Shown one piece after another: positions 16,358 through 25,536 of a stretch of DNA of 60,045 nt (positions within the stretch are counted from its first letter, which is position 1; each line of letters starts with the position of its first letter). The position numbers were made by a program, and so were the translations under genes. The notes below the pieces were generated by a model that saw only the letters and a program-made list of their open reading frames with translations, did not search any database and was not told the DNA's origin. The DNA is from an uncultured Muribaculaceae bacterium (GTDB lineage: Bacteria; Bacteroidota; Bacteroidia; Bacteroidales; Muribaculaceae), in NCBI GenBank assembly GCA_910587075.1, contig CAJUKE010000018.1, positions 1-60,045 of the forward strand. The letters run 5' to 3'.

Positions 16358-17269
16358 ATGAAAACTCATCAGGAAAGCGACGGAGCCGCTGTCGGGCGCT
16401 GGCTTGGCGGCATACCCTACGAGGTGGCATTTTGGTGGAGCTACTACGGTTCGCGCCGCCGCCGGCGCGACCTTTTCAGTTGGTCGGGCTACGGCAAGGA
16501 GTGCGCCCTCGACTCGTTTGATGTCCAGGGCTACATATCGTCGCTGCCGTCGGAGTCGCCGGTGGTTGTCGACCTTGGGTGCGCCCTCAGTTACGCGATG
16601 GGGAACGTTTTCCCTTCGAAGCCCTTGGCGAGGGTCGACTTCGTGGATCCCCTGGCTCCCTTCTACAACCGAATACTCAGCCGCTACGGGATAGACCGCC
16701 CGGCGATACGCTTCGGCATGATCGAGAACCTCTCGGCCTGTTACCGCCCCGACAGTGTCGACCTCATACACGTTCGCAACGCCCTTGACCATTGCGCCGA
16801 CCCTATGCGGGGCATCATCGAGTCACTGGCCTGTCTGCGCCCCGGCGGCGTGCTCTACCTCAACCACTTCCGCGACGAGGCTATGCGCGAGGGGTACCGC
16901 GGCTTCCACCAGTGGAACATCAATCTGGGCGAGCGGGGTGAGCTGCTTCTATGGAATCGCGGGGAGCGTATCGATGTGGCCTCGCGCCTGGGGGGCTGCG
17001 CCTCGGTTGAGACCTCCGTCTCCCCCGAGGGGCGCGTAGTGGCCGTGATACGCAAGCTCGGCGCGCTCCCCTTGGCGCTCCACGACCCCGCCGAGTCGGC
17101 CCTGCGGGCCTCGCGTATGCTGATGGCCACCGTGGAGCACTTCCACACCCTCCCCCGCAGCGCCTCCTACCAGTTCTCGCGCCTCTACACCACCATCGGC
17201 CACCGCCTGATGCGCCTCCTCCCCTACTCCCTGATGAACCGCCTGAAGTCCCTTTTAGGGAAATCATAA
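16358..17269 (+). CDS. Class I SAM-dependent methyltransferase
   Basis: 303 residues. A Rossmann methyltransferase core is visible: motif I VVDLGCALSYAMG (70-82), an acidic residue after DFVDP, then the segment SVDLIHVRNALDHCADPMRG and CLRPGGVLYLNHF, typical of Methyltransf_11/25 proteins. The N-terminal 60 residues are rich in Tyr/Trp/Arg (AFWWSYYGSRRRRRDLF), as in some polysaccharide- or lipid-modifying methyltransferases; the substrate cannot be inferred. The frame is open upstream, but this ATG follows a -7 element. Monocistronic between fbp and the glycosidase cluster. Confidence 0.82.
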   Translation: MKTHQESDGAAVGRWLGGIPYEVAFWWSYYGSRRRRRDLFSWSGYGKECALDSFDVQGYISSLPSESPVVVDLGCALSYAMGNVFPSKPLARVDFVDPLAPFYNRILSRYGIDRPAIRFGMIENLSACYRPDSVDLIHVRNALDHCADPMRGIIESLACLRPGGVLYLNHFRDEAMREGYRGFHQWNINLGERGELLLWNRGERIDVASRLGGCASVETSVSPEGRVVAVIRKLGALPLALHDPAESALRASRMLMATVEHFHTLPRSASYQFSRLYTTIGHRLMRLLPYSLMNRLKSLLGKS

Positions 17270-17325
17270 AGGCAAGCTGCCCTGGGGCGGCTCATTTGAC
17301 CCGTCCGACGGATAAAATTTGCGGG

Positions 17326-19083
17326 TTAGCGGAGTGGGATCAGGGTGCCGGGGAAGGTGGTGGCGCTGCCGGAGGTGAGTTCGGTAGCGCGGAGCCGCAG
17401 GTTGGTCGCGGCGGGGAACGGCGCGGCGAAGGTTACGGTCTGCGGTATGGGGTTGTTCTGTATGTTTGAGAACTCGCCGGTGGGGCCTTCGACGGCGCGC
17501 CAGGTGAGGCCGTTGTCGGTCGATACCTCGGCGGTGTAGCGGAATACGGCGGCGCTATCGGCCGGGGGCGTGTAAGTGAACCCTTTGAGTGTCATCGGCT
17601 CGGAGAAGCTGAGGGTGCGCGTGGTGCCGTCTGTGGCGGCGGTCACCCCGGCGGGGAGTTCGAGCGAGGAGGCGTCCGCTGATGCTTCGGCGGGCATCTC
17701 CACCCACAGGCCGCGCATCTCGGCGACGCGGGGCTCGCGGCGGGCGCTCTCCACGTTGAGGCGCAGCGAGTCAACCTCCGCGGGGTCGAACATCAGTATC
17801 CTTTTCAGTCCGATGGTGGTGCCGGAGGCGAGTGGTTTCCACTCCCCGCCGGTCAGCCCCTCTATGGTGAACCGCTCGACGCGCTGCCCTTGCGAAATAT
17901 CCTCCCCGACCACAGCGCAGTTGACGCGCTTGGGGTACGGGAGGTTGATGGCCTCACCCCCCGTCTCCTCGGGGAAGTTGGTCGAGAGCCACTGGCCGAA
18001 CTCCCTGAGGCGCAGCGAGTCGGCGGGGGCTATAAGGCCGCGGCGGTCGGGGGGCACATTGAGCAGAAGCACCGAGTTGCGCCCTACCGACTGGATGTAA
18101 ATCTCGGCCAGGTGGCGCAGCGACTTGGGCTGCTGGTCGTCGTGGTAGAACCATCCGGGGCGAATCGACACATCGACCTCTGAGGGCCACCACACAACCT
18201 TGTCGGCCTTTTCAAGCATCTCGCGGCTCCCGAGGTCGGGGGCTTTCGGGTTCTTAAGGCCGAGGCGGGCGTTCTGGTCATCCTTGTAGCTTTCGGGAAG
18301 CATCACGGTTGAGCTCCATTCGGTTTCGCGCCCCACCCCTTTCTCGTTGCCTACCCAGCGCACGTCGTCACCCATGATGGCGGTCACGGCCCCGGGCTGG
18401 AGGCGGGCTATCACTTCGCGGAATCGGTCGAGGTCGTACTCCTGTTTCTTACCGTTTGGTCCCTCGCCGCAAGCGCCGTCGAACCATACCTCGTCGATCT
18501 TCCCATAATTGGTGAGGAGCTCGGTGAGCTGCCCGACGAACATATCGTTGTAGGCGGGTGAGTCGCCGTAGCAGGGGGCGTTGCGGTCCCACGGTGAGAG
18601 GTACACGCCGAGCTTCATGCCATACTCGTCGCACGCCTCGCGGAGGAGCCTCATCACGTCACCCTTGCCGTCGAGCCAGGGTGACGATTTCACTGAGTGG
18701 GAGGTAGTGGCCGTGGGCCACAGGCAGAAGCCGTCGTGGTGCTTGGCGGTGAGAATCACCAGCTTCACCCCAGCGTCGCGGAGCGAGCGCACCCACTGGT
18801 GCGCGTCGAGCTCCGAGGGGTTGAACACCGCGGGGTCCTCCTTCCCGTCGCCCCATTCGCGGTCGGTGAAGGTGTTGACTCCGAAGTGGAGAAACGCCGT
18901 GAGGCCCAGTTTCTGCCAGGCGAGTTGGGCGGGAGTGGGGACCACCCCCGCGGCCATAGCCGCCTTCTCCTCTACCGAGGCCCCTGCGGGGAAAGTCACT
19001 TCCTTGACGTAGAGCCGCTCTTCGGCGCCGGCCGCGAGCGATGCCGCGGCCAGGGCCGCGCAGATCAAAGCCTTGTTGAGCAT
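17326..19083 (-). CDS. Alpha-L-fucosidase, GH29
   Basis: 585 residues with a signal peptide (about 1-20). GH29 hallmarks: LGLTAFLHFGVNTFTDREWG, ILTAKHHDGFCLWPTATT, LGVYLSPWDRN and the nucleophile Asp202 in DEVWFDGACGEG. A C-terminal beta-sandwich (about 445-585, discoidin/F5-8C-like) probably binds carbohydrate. It removes alpha-linked fucose from host glycans; the acid/base residue cannot be fixed by eye. It follows the GH20 gene by 9 bp on the same strand, so the two are one operon, and both have export signals. Confidence 0.9.
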   Translation of the reverse strand: MLNKALICAALAAASLAAGAEERLYVKEVTFPAGASVEEKAAMAAGVVPTPAQLAWQKLGLTAFLHFGVNTFTDREWGDGKEDPAVFNPSELDAHQWVRSLRDAGVKLVILTAKHHDGFCLWPTATTSHSVKSSPWLDGKGDVMRLLREACDEYGMKLGVYLSPWDRNAPCYGDSPAYNDMFVGQLTELLTNYGKIDEVWFDGACGEGPNGKKQEYDLDRFREVIARLQPGAVTAIMGDDVRWVGNEKGVGRETEWSSTVMLPESYKDDQNARLGLKNPKAPDLGSREMLEKADKVVWWPSEVDVSIRPGWFYHDDQQPKSLRHLAEIYIQSVGRNSVLLLNVPPDRRGLIAPADSLRLREFGQWLSTNFPEETGGEAINLPYPKRVNCAVVGEDISQGQRVERFTIEGLTGGEWKPLASGTTIGLKRILMFDPAEVDSLRLNVESARREPRVAEMRGLWVEMPAEASADASSLELPAGVTAATDGTTRTLSFSEPMTLKGFTYTPPADSAAVFRYTAEVSTDNGLTWRAVEGPTGEFSNIQNNPIPQTVTFAAPFPAATNLRLRATELTSGSATTFPGTLIPLR

Positions 19084-19092
19084 CGGGCGGGG

Positions 19093-21408
19093 TTATTTGA
19101 GGGTTATTTCGTCGAGGAACATATGGGCCGGTTTTCCGGCGCCGCGGTGCCAGGCGGGGAGCGAGCGGGTCGAGCGCACCGTGAGGCGCACGCGGTCAAC
19201 CTTCACCGGGGCTTTGAAGCTGATGTCGTGGCGGCTGATGCCTACGCGGGGCTCGTCCTTCCCCCTTTCGGCGATTTCCCCCTCGGCGAGGGTTTTCCAC
19301 TCCCCGTCGGGGCCGAGCGCGCCCTCAACCTTGTAGCCGCGGGCGTCGGCCACCCAGTCGCCCATATTCACGCAGTTGTTGAACGAGAGGCCGCTCACTG
19401 TGGCAGGCTGCTGGAGCGTGAGGGTTATCACAGGGTCCTGGTTGTTGAAGCCCACCCATCGGCCTGTTTTGTAGCCCGAGTTGCCGGTGAGGCCGTCGGT
19501 GAGGGTCTGGGCCCCGTCGTAGGCGTAGTTTCGTGCGAAAGGCGCGTCGATTTCCACCTTGGCGAAGGTCGCGGGGTTCGCGTTGATGCTGTCGGTGGTG
19601 ATTCTCCCCGGCTTACCCTGCACTTTGGCCTGGGTGCGGAGCACCTGCGTGCGACTCAGCTCGAAGGGCCATTCGTAGGGGCGCGAGGTCGCGCCAGGGG
19701 TGCCGTCGGCGTTGAAAGGGTCGGAGCCGTCGAGGGTGAAGCGGATTTCGGAGCCCCCCATCGAGGTTAGTGTGACGATGAGGGCGGCGTTCTCGACGCT
19801 CGGGGTAAATTTTGCTGTCACATCGGCCAGGTGGCGGGCATAGTTGTAACCGAAACGGTCGTAGACGCGCCACATGGCGGGCATGCGGTTGAGGAAGCTC
19901 CCGTAGTCCTTGCGGTCGAGGGGTGTCCACCCCACCTCGCTGAGGGCCGACATACGGGGCAGCTCCATATATTCCACATAGTCGAAGTCCTTGATGAACT
20001 CGGTCCAGAGGTTGGCCTGGGGGCCGAGCACGAGCGATGCCTCCTCGGGGGTCATGCCCTGGGTGGGGTCGAAGCTGTAGGCCCGGTCAACGGGGTTGAA
20101 GCCGCCGAGGGCTTCCGGCTCGCGGTCGGTGTCCTGGCTCTGGTAGTAGTCGAAGTAGAAGTAAGTGTTGGGCGAGAGGATTACCGGGTGCCCCTTCTTG
20201 ACCCCCTGGGTGGCCCCGTCGATACCGCGCCACGACATAATGACGGTGCTCTGCGGGATGTCACCTTCGAGAATCTCGTCCCAGCCGATCATCTTGCGGC
20301 CGCGGTCGCCTATGGTCTTGGCGGCGTGCGAGGTAATGAATCCCTGGAGGCGCTGTTCGGCGGTGAAACGGTCGGTGGGCGTGATACCCTGTTCCTTGAT
20401 GCGCGCCTGGCACTTGGGGCACTCCTTCCAGCGGGTTTTGGGAGCCTCGTCGCCCCCGATGTGGATATATTCCGAGGGGAAGATGTCCATGATTTCGTTG
20501 AGCACGTCGTCGATGAACACCAGCGTGGAGTCGTTGCCGGCGCAGAGGATGTCGTCGGAGACACCCCAGCGCCCCCACACTGCGTACGGGCCCCCGGTGC
20601 ATCCCAAGTGGGGGTAGGCCGTCAGGGCGGCGAGCATATGGCCGGGGAGGTCGATTTCGGGTATCACGTTGATATGGCGCTTGGCTGCGTAGTCAACGAT
20701 GTCGCGGGCCTGCTCCTGGGTGAAGTAGCCGCTCACGGGAATGTGGTCGTACTTGTCGGTGTGCCCTATGATAGTGCTGTCGCGGCGCGAGCCTATTTCG
20801 GTGAGCAGCGGGTATTTCTTGATTTCGATGCGCCACCCCTGGTCCTCAGAGATATGCCAGTGGAAGGTGTTGAGGTTGTGGAGGGCCATCATGTCGATGA
20901 AGCGCTTCACCTCGTCGGGGGTGAAGAAGTGTCGGCAGATGTCGAACATCGCGCCGCGGTAGGCGAAACGGGGCGCGTCGGCCACTGTGCCCGAGGGGAT
21001 TATCACCGGCTCCCCGACGGGAGCGGCGAGGGCGGCCTTGCGCAGGGTCTGTATGCCGTAGAAGAGTCCGGCGGGCGAGGCTCCGTTGATGGTGATCTCC
21101 TCCGGGGTCGACACAATGGTGTATGCCTCGGGATTCTTGTCGGGTAGGTCGGCCCGGAGTATGATGGTGCCGGAGGATTTGGCGGCGGGTATGGCCGCGA
21201 GGTATTCGCGGAGGAGTCCCGCCTCGTTTTCGAGTCCGGGCGCGGCTTTGAGTATGGCGGCGGGGCTGAGGGTGAACCCTTCGGCGGTGGCCGACTCGGC
21301 CACTTCGCGGGGCTGGGGGATGACCTGGAGGGAGGTGTTCGGGGTGGCGGCTCCGGCGGCGAGCGAGGCCGACGCGAGCACCGCCAGGGCGAGATACTTG
21401 AGTTTCAC
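19093..21408 (-). CDS. Beta-N-acetylhexosaminidase, GH20
   Basis: 771 residues with a signal peptide (1-20), an N-terminal GH20b-like domain, and a catalytic barrel (about 145-500). The catalytic pair Asp320-Glu321 lies in YIHIGGDEAPK, and the NTFHWHISEDQGWRIEIK segment is diagnostic. C-terminal chitobiase-type and discoidin-like domains (about 530-771) follow. It releases terminal GlcNAc or GalNAc from host O-glycans or N-glycans. The frame starts with GTG; no ATG lies between it and the upstream stop. First gene of an operon with GH29, divergent from GH109. Confidence 0.9.
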   Translation of the reverse strand: MKLKYLALAVLASASLAAGAATPNTSLQVIPQPREVAESATAEGFTLSPAAILKAAPGLENEAGLLREYLAAIPAAKSSGTIILRADLPDKNPEAYTIVSTPEEITINGASPAGLFYGIQTLRKAALAAPVGEPVIIPSGTVADAPRFAYRGAMFDICRHFFTPDEVKRFIDMMALHNLNTFHWHISEDQGWRIEIKKYPLLTEIGSRRDSTIIGHTDKYDHIPVSGYFTQEQARDIVDYAAKRHINVIPEIDLPGHMLAALTAYPHLGCTGGPYAVWGRWGVSDDILCAGNDSTLVFIDDVLNEIMDIFPSEYIHIGGDEAPKTRWKECPKCQARIKEQGITPTDRFTAEQRLQGFITSHAAKTIGDRGRKMIGWDEILEGDIPQSTVIMSWRGIDGATQGVKKGHPVILSPNTYFYFDYYQSQDTDREPEALGGFNPVDRAYSFDPTQGMTPEEASLVLGPQANLWTEFIKDFDYVEYMELPRMSALSEVGWTPLDRKDYGSFLNRMPAMWRVYDRFGYNYARHLADVTAKFTPSVENAALIVTLTSMGGSEIRFTLDGSDPFNADGTPGATSRPYEWPFELSRTQVLRTQAKVQGKPGRITTDSINANPATFAKVEIDAPFARNYAYDGAQTLTDGLTGNSGYKTGRWVGFNNQDPVITLTLQQPATVSGLSFNNCVNMGDWVADARGYKVEGALGPDGEWKTLAEGEIAERGKDEPRVGISRHDISFKAPVKVDRVRLTVRSTRSLPAWHRGAGKPAHMFLDEITLK

Positions 21409-21474
21409 GGTCTGTTTACGGTATATAGTTGGCTAATTAACCGCAAAGATAACGATAGTTTTTTGAAATTCGCG

Positions 21475-21482
21475 TAAATTCG
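21475..21482 (+). promoter_or_regulatory. -7 element upstream of the GH109 gene
   Basis: TAAATTCG lies 38 bp before the ATG in the 112-bp divergent region with GH20. No convincing -33 element at the usual spacing. The octamer AAATTCGC occurs twice here. Confidence 0.4.
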
Positions 21483-21520
21483 CAACCGTGTTTTCCTTAT
21501 TCCGAATTCAAGATACAGCC

Positions 21521-22918
21521 ATGAGACTATCCAGAGCAGTTTTTTCGCGCCTCGCGGCGCTCGTGTTAACCTTTTCGGCCACCGCGGGAGCGGAAGCCGC
21601 GGCCCCTATCGAGACCCGGGTGCCGGAGCGCCCCGCGGGGCAGACCGATATGGTGGCGTTTGCCGCCGAGCCGATCGACACCGTGCGCGTGGGCTTCATA
21701 GGCCTGGGTATGCGCGGCCCGAGCGCCGTGCAGCGCTTCACCCATATACCCGGCGCCAAAGTGGTGGCGCTCTGCGATATAGACTCCGCCGGGGTTGAGC
21801 GCTCGCAGCGCTTCCTCGACCAGGCTGGGCTACCCCGCGCAGCCGCCTACTGGGGCAACGACTCGGTGTGGAAGCGGCTGGTGGAGCGCCCCGACATCGA
21901 CCTGGTGTATATCGCGACCGACTGGAAGAGCCACGCTCCCATGGCCCTCTACGCGATGGAGCATGGCAAGCACGCGGCAGTGGAGGTGCCCGGGGCCATG
22001 ACCCTCGATGAGATATGGGCGCTGATCGACACCTCGGAGCGCACCCGCCGCCACTGTATGATGCTTGAGAACTGCGTTTACGACTTCTTCGAGATGAACA
22101 CCCTCAATATGGCCCGGCAGGGGCTCTTCGGCGAGGTGCTGCACACCGAGGGAGCCTACATCCACAACCTCCGCGACTTCTGGGGGCGCTATTGGAACAA
22201 CTGGCGCCTCGACTACAACCGCGAGCACCGGGGCGACGTTTACCCCACCCACGGCATGGGTCCCGCCTGCCAGCTCCTCGACATCCACCGCGGCGACCGA
22301 ATGGTGACCCTGGTGGCGATGGATACGAAGCCCGCCGTAGGTCCCGCCGACTGGGAGCGCCTCAAGGGAGAACGGCCCGACACGTTTCTCAACGGCGACC
22401 ACACAATGACGATGATCCGCACCGCCAATGGCAAGACCATCCATATACAGCACGACGTGGTGACCCCCCGCCCCTACAACCGTATGTACCAGCTCACCGG
22501 CACCAAGGGGTTCGCCAACAAATACCCCGTCGAGGGGTACTCCTTCGAGCCGGAGCAGCTCCCCGCCGGGGCGGTGCCCGACCACGAGGACCTCAACGCC
22601 CACGGCTTCCTCTCCCCCGAGCAGCAGAAGGCGCTTGTCGAGCGTTACACCCACCCGATTATCAAGGAGGTGGGCGAGGTTGCCAGGAAGGTCGGCGGCC
22701 ACGGCGGCATGGACTACATCATGGACTACCGCCTCATATACTGCCTGCGCAACGGGCTCCCGCTCGATATGGATGTCTACGACCTGGCGGAATGGTGCTC
22801 GCTGGCCCCGCTGACGGCGCTGTCGATCGAGAACGGGTCGGCCCCGGTGGCGGTGCCCGACTTCACCCGCGGCGCCTGGCGCAAGCTCACCGGCTACCGC
22901 CATTACTTCAAGGAGTGA
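21521..22918 (+). CDS. Gfo/Idh/MocA-family glycosidase, GH109 (alpha-N-acetylgalactosaminidase-like)
   Basis: 465 residues from the chosen ATG, which begins a signal peptide (about 1-27, ending AGAEAAA). An NAD-binding Rossmann site VGFIGLGMRG (57-66) follows, then ALCDID and YIATDWKSHAPMA. Segments such as HAAVEVPGAMTLDEIW, MLENCVYDFFEMNTLNM and DVYPTHGMGPACQLLDIHRG match GH109, the NAD-dependent alpha-GalNAc hydrolases that convert blood-group A to H antigen. The frame extends upstream, but the signal peptide favours this start. Other Gfo/Idh activities cannot be excluded. Divergent from GH20-GH29, which suggests shared use on host glycans. Confidence 0.82.
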   Translation: MRLSRAVFSRLAALVLTFSATAGAEAAAPIETRVPERPAGQTDMVAFAAEPIDTVRVGFIGLGMRGPSAVQRFTHIPGAKVVALCDIDSAGVERSQRFLDQAGLPRAAAYWGNDSVWKRLVERPDIDLVYIATDWKSHAPMALYAMEHGKHAAVEVPGAMTLDEIWALIDTSERTRRHCMMLENCVYDFFEMNTLNMARQGLFGEVLHTEGAYIHNLRDFWGRYWNNWRLDYNREHRGDVYPTHGMGPACQLLDIHRGDRMVTLVAMDTKPAVGPADWERLKGERPDTFLNGDHTMTMIRTANGKTIHIQHDVVTPRPYNRMYQLTGTKGFANKYPVEGYSFEPEQLPAGAVPDHEDLNAHGFLSPEQQKALVERYTHPIIKEVGEVARKVGGHGGMDYIMDYRLIYCLRNGLPLDMDVYDLAEWCSLAPLTALSIENGSAPVAVPDFTRGAWRKLTGYRHYFKE

Positions 22919-23034
22919 GCCCGGGGGCGAGGTCGGAACATTTCGGCCTCGCCGCGTGTTAGCATTTGACCACCCGCCCCGGGGCGTTTTTGAAAAAAGC
23001 GCGGGGTGGAGGGGGATTATTAACATTGTTTTTG

Positions 23035-23042
23035 TAATTTTG
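23035..23042 (+). promoter_or_regulatory. -7 element of the topA transcript
   Basis: TAATTTTG ends about 155 bp before topA; no clear -33 partner. Transcription from here would include the whole structured leader at 23084-23164. Confidence 0.45.
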
Positions 23043-23083
23043 CCCCCGAATTGAAAAAACACCCCTACACCTTATTATAGGGA

Positions 23084-23164
23084 CTTCCGGGCGATCCACC
23101 CCGGAAGGGGCCGGAACACCCGGGGCGCCGACGGGGGCGCCCTACCCCGCCGCGGTTTCCGGCC
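23084..23164 (+). ncRNA. Candidate structured 5' leader RNA of topA
   Basis: Three helices can be drawn. Helix 1: CTTCCGGG (23084-23091) with CCCGGAAG (23100-23107), loop of 8. Helix 2: GGCCGGAA (23109-23116) with TTCCGGCC (23157-23164). Nested helix 3: GGGCGCC (23123-23129) with GGCGCCC (23136-23142), loop of 6. Helices 1 and 2 are perfect 8-bp stems separated by one base. I do not recognise it as a known riboswitch. The rest of the 278-bp gap between GH109 and topA holds only a weak GC-rich inverted repeat near 22925-22953. Confidence 0.5.
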
Positions 23165-23196
23165 GTTGTATGAAATGTAATAATAGCCAACGTATT

Positions 23197-25527
23197 ATGT
23201 TGAAGAATCTCGTGATTGTCGAGTCGCCCGCCAAGGCGAAAACCATAGGGAAGTTTCTGGGTCCCGATTTCAAGGTGATGTCGAGCTACGGCCACATCCG
23301 CGACCTCCAGAAGAAGAATTTCACAGTAGGGGCCGACAAAGGTTTCGAGCCGGTCTACGAGATTCCCGACGATAAGAAGGCCCTGGTGGCCGAACTCAAA
23401 AAGAACGCTAAGGAGGCACAGACCGTGTGGCTGGCTTCCGATGAAGACCGCGAGGGAGAGGCTATCGCCTGGCATCTCTACGAGGTGCTCGGCCTGAAGC
23501 CCGACAACACGCGGCGCATCGTATTCCACGAAATCACCAAGGAGGCGATCCTCGCCGCCATCGAGCACCCCCGCGACATCGACCTCAACCTGGTGGACGC
23601 CCAGCAGGCGCGCCGTCTGCTCGACCGCATAGTGGGTTTCGAGCTCAGCCCGGTGCTCTGGCGCAAGATACGCCCGTCGCTCTCGGCGGGGCGCGTGCAG
23701 TCGGTCGCCGTGCGCCTCATCGTGGAGCGCGAGAACGAAATCAAGAACTTCAAACAGGAGGAGAGCTACCGCGTGGTGGCCGAGTTCCGCACCGCGGAGG
23801 GCGCTACCGTGCGCGCCGAGCTCTCGCGCCGCTTCGCCACTGAGGCCGAGGCCGCCGAGTTCCTCAGGGCCTGCGCCGGTACCGACTTCACCGTAGGGAG
23901 CGTCAACGTGCGCCCCGTGAAGAAGGCTCCCGCCCCACCCTTCACCACCTCGACCCTCCAACAGGAGGCCGCGCGCAAGCTCGGCTTCACCGTGTCGCAG
24001 ACGATGATGATCGCCCAGCGCCTCTACGAGGCCGGACACATCACCTATATGCGTACCGACTCGCTCAACCTCTCGACTCTCGCCATCGGGGCTATGCGCA
24101 AGGAGATCGCCGCCACCCTGGGCGAGAAATATTTCAAGGAACGCCACTACCATACGTCGTCGAAAGGCGCCCAGGAGGCCCACGAGGCCATACGCCCCAC
24201 CTACGCCTCGAACCACACCATCGACGGCACGCCCCAGGAAAAGCGCCTCTACGGCCTGATATGGAAGCGCGCCATAGCGTCGCAGATGGCCGACGCCGAA
24301 ATCGAGAAGACCACCGTCGACATCCTCCCCGCCTCGCGGACCGAGCACTTCACCGCCTCCGGCGAGGTAATCAAGTTCGACGGCTTCCTGAAGGTGTACA
24401 TGGAGGGGTCCGACAAGGAGGAGGGCGCCGACCAGCTCGAAGGTATCCTCCCGGCCATGGCCGAGGGTGAGAAGCTCTCGCTGGCCGACCTCACCGCCAT
24501 GCAGCGCTTCACCCAGACCCCGCCCCGCTACACCGAGGCGTCGCTCGTGAAGAAACTCGAAGAGCTGGGCATAGGCCGACCCTCGACCTACGCCCCCACG
24601 ATCTCCACCATCCAGCAGCGCGAATACGTCGAGAAGGGTGAGAAGGAGGGGGTTGCCCGCGAATTTACCGTGCTCACGCTTGGCAAGGATGGTTCCGTGG
24701 CCTCACGCGTCAAAACCGAGACGGTAGGCTCCGAAAAGGGGAAACTCATCCCGACCGACATAGGCGAAATCGTGAACACCTACCTCACGGAATATTTCCC
24801 CAACATCCTCGACTATAACTTCACCGCCCAAATCGAGGAGAAGTTCGACAAAATAGCCGACGGCAACCTCCCTTGGCACAAGGAGATAGCCGACTTCTAC
24901 GAAGGGTTCCACCCCGGAGTGGAGAGCGCCCTCAACACCCGCCTGGAACACAAGGTGGGCGAGCGCGTGCTCGGCTCCGACCCCGCGACCGGAAAGCCCG
25001 TGACCGTGAAAATCGGACGCTTCGGCCCGATGGTGCAGCTCGGCGACAGCGAGGGTGAGGAGAAACCCGAGTTCGCCTCCCTGCTCAAAGGGCAGAGCGT
25101 CAACACCATAACCCTTGAGGAGGCGCTAAAGCTCTTCGCCTTCCCCCGCCACATTGGCGAGTTCGAGGGTAAGGAGGTAACCGTGGCCATCGGGCGCTTC
25201 GGCCCCTATGTGAAGCACGACGGCAAGTTCGTGTCGATACCCAAGGATATGTCACCCTCGCTCATCACCCTCGACGAGGCATCACAGCTCATTGCCGAGA
25301 AGCGCCAGGCCGAGGCCAACCGCCTGGTGAAGACTTTCGACGAGGAGCCGGAGATCCAGATTCTCAACGGCCGCTACGGCATCTACATCGCCAAGGGGAA
25401 AACCAACTATAAGATTCCCAAAACCATCGAGAATCCCGCAGAGCTCACACTCGAAGAGTGCCGCGCCATCATCGAGGAGCAGGACGCCAAACCCAAACGT
25501 GCAACCGCGACACGCCGCCGCAAGTAA
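23197..25527 (+). CDS. topA: DNA topoisomerase I
   Basis: 776 residues, type IA. The TOPRIM domain begins LVIVESPAKAKTIGKFLG and contains SDEDREGEAIAWH. The active-site tyrosine is Tyr284 in HITYMRTDSLNLS. The C-terminus (about 570-776) has topoisomerase C-terminal repeats (GRFGPMVQLGDSE, GRFGPYVKHDGKF, GRYGIYIAKGKTNY) in place of zinc ribbons, as in other Bacteroidota, ending in a basic tail TATRRRK. It relaxes negative supercoils. The frame opens upstream at 23170, but MLKNLVIVESPAKAK is the family N-terminus. Followed 9 bp later by the pseudouridine synthase gene. Confidence 0.97.
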   Translation: MLKNLVIVESPAKAKTIGKFLGPDFKVMSSYGHIRDLQKKNFTVGADKGFEPVYEIPDDKKALVAELKKNAKEAQTVWLASDEDREGEAIAWHLYEVLGLKPDNTRRIVFHEITKEAILAAIEHPRDIDLNLVDAQQARRLLDRIVGFELSPVLWRKIRPSLSAGRVQSVAVRLIVERENEIKNFKQEESYRVVAEFRTAEGATVRAELSRRFATEAEAAEFLRACAGTDFTVGSVNVRPVKKAPAPPFTTSTLQQEAARKLGFTVSQTMMIAQRLYEAGHITYMRTDSLNLSTLAIGAMRKEIAATLGEKYFKERHYHTSSKGAQEAHEAIRPTYASNHTIDGTPQEKRLYGLIWKRAIASQMADAEIEKTTVDILPASRTEHFTASGEVIKFDGFLKVYMEGSDKEEGADQLEGILPAMAEGEKLSLADLTAMQRFTQTPPRYTEASLVKKLEELGIGRPSTYAPTISTIQQREYVEKGEKEGVAREFTVLTLGKDGSVASRVKTETVGSEKGKLIPTDIGEIVNTYLTEYFPNILDYNFTAQIEEKFDKIADGNLPWHKEIADFYEGFHPGVESALNTRLEHKVGERVLGSDPATGKPVTVKIGRFGPMVQLGDSEGEEKPEFASLLKGQSVNTITLEEALKLFAFPRHIGEFEGKEVTVAIGRFGPYVKHDGKFVSIPKDMSPSLITLDEASQLIAEKRQAEANRLVKTFDEEPEIQILNGRYGIYIAKGKTNYKIPKTIENPAELTLEECRAIIEEQDAKPKRATATRRRK

Positions 25528-25536
25528 ACGACTTAA

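Noticed and set aside
21830..24348. Long minus-strand open frames (410 and 427 codons) opposite GH109 and topA
   Set aside because: Both are antisense to genes with intact catalytic motifs; no signal peptide, motif or promoter supports them.
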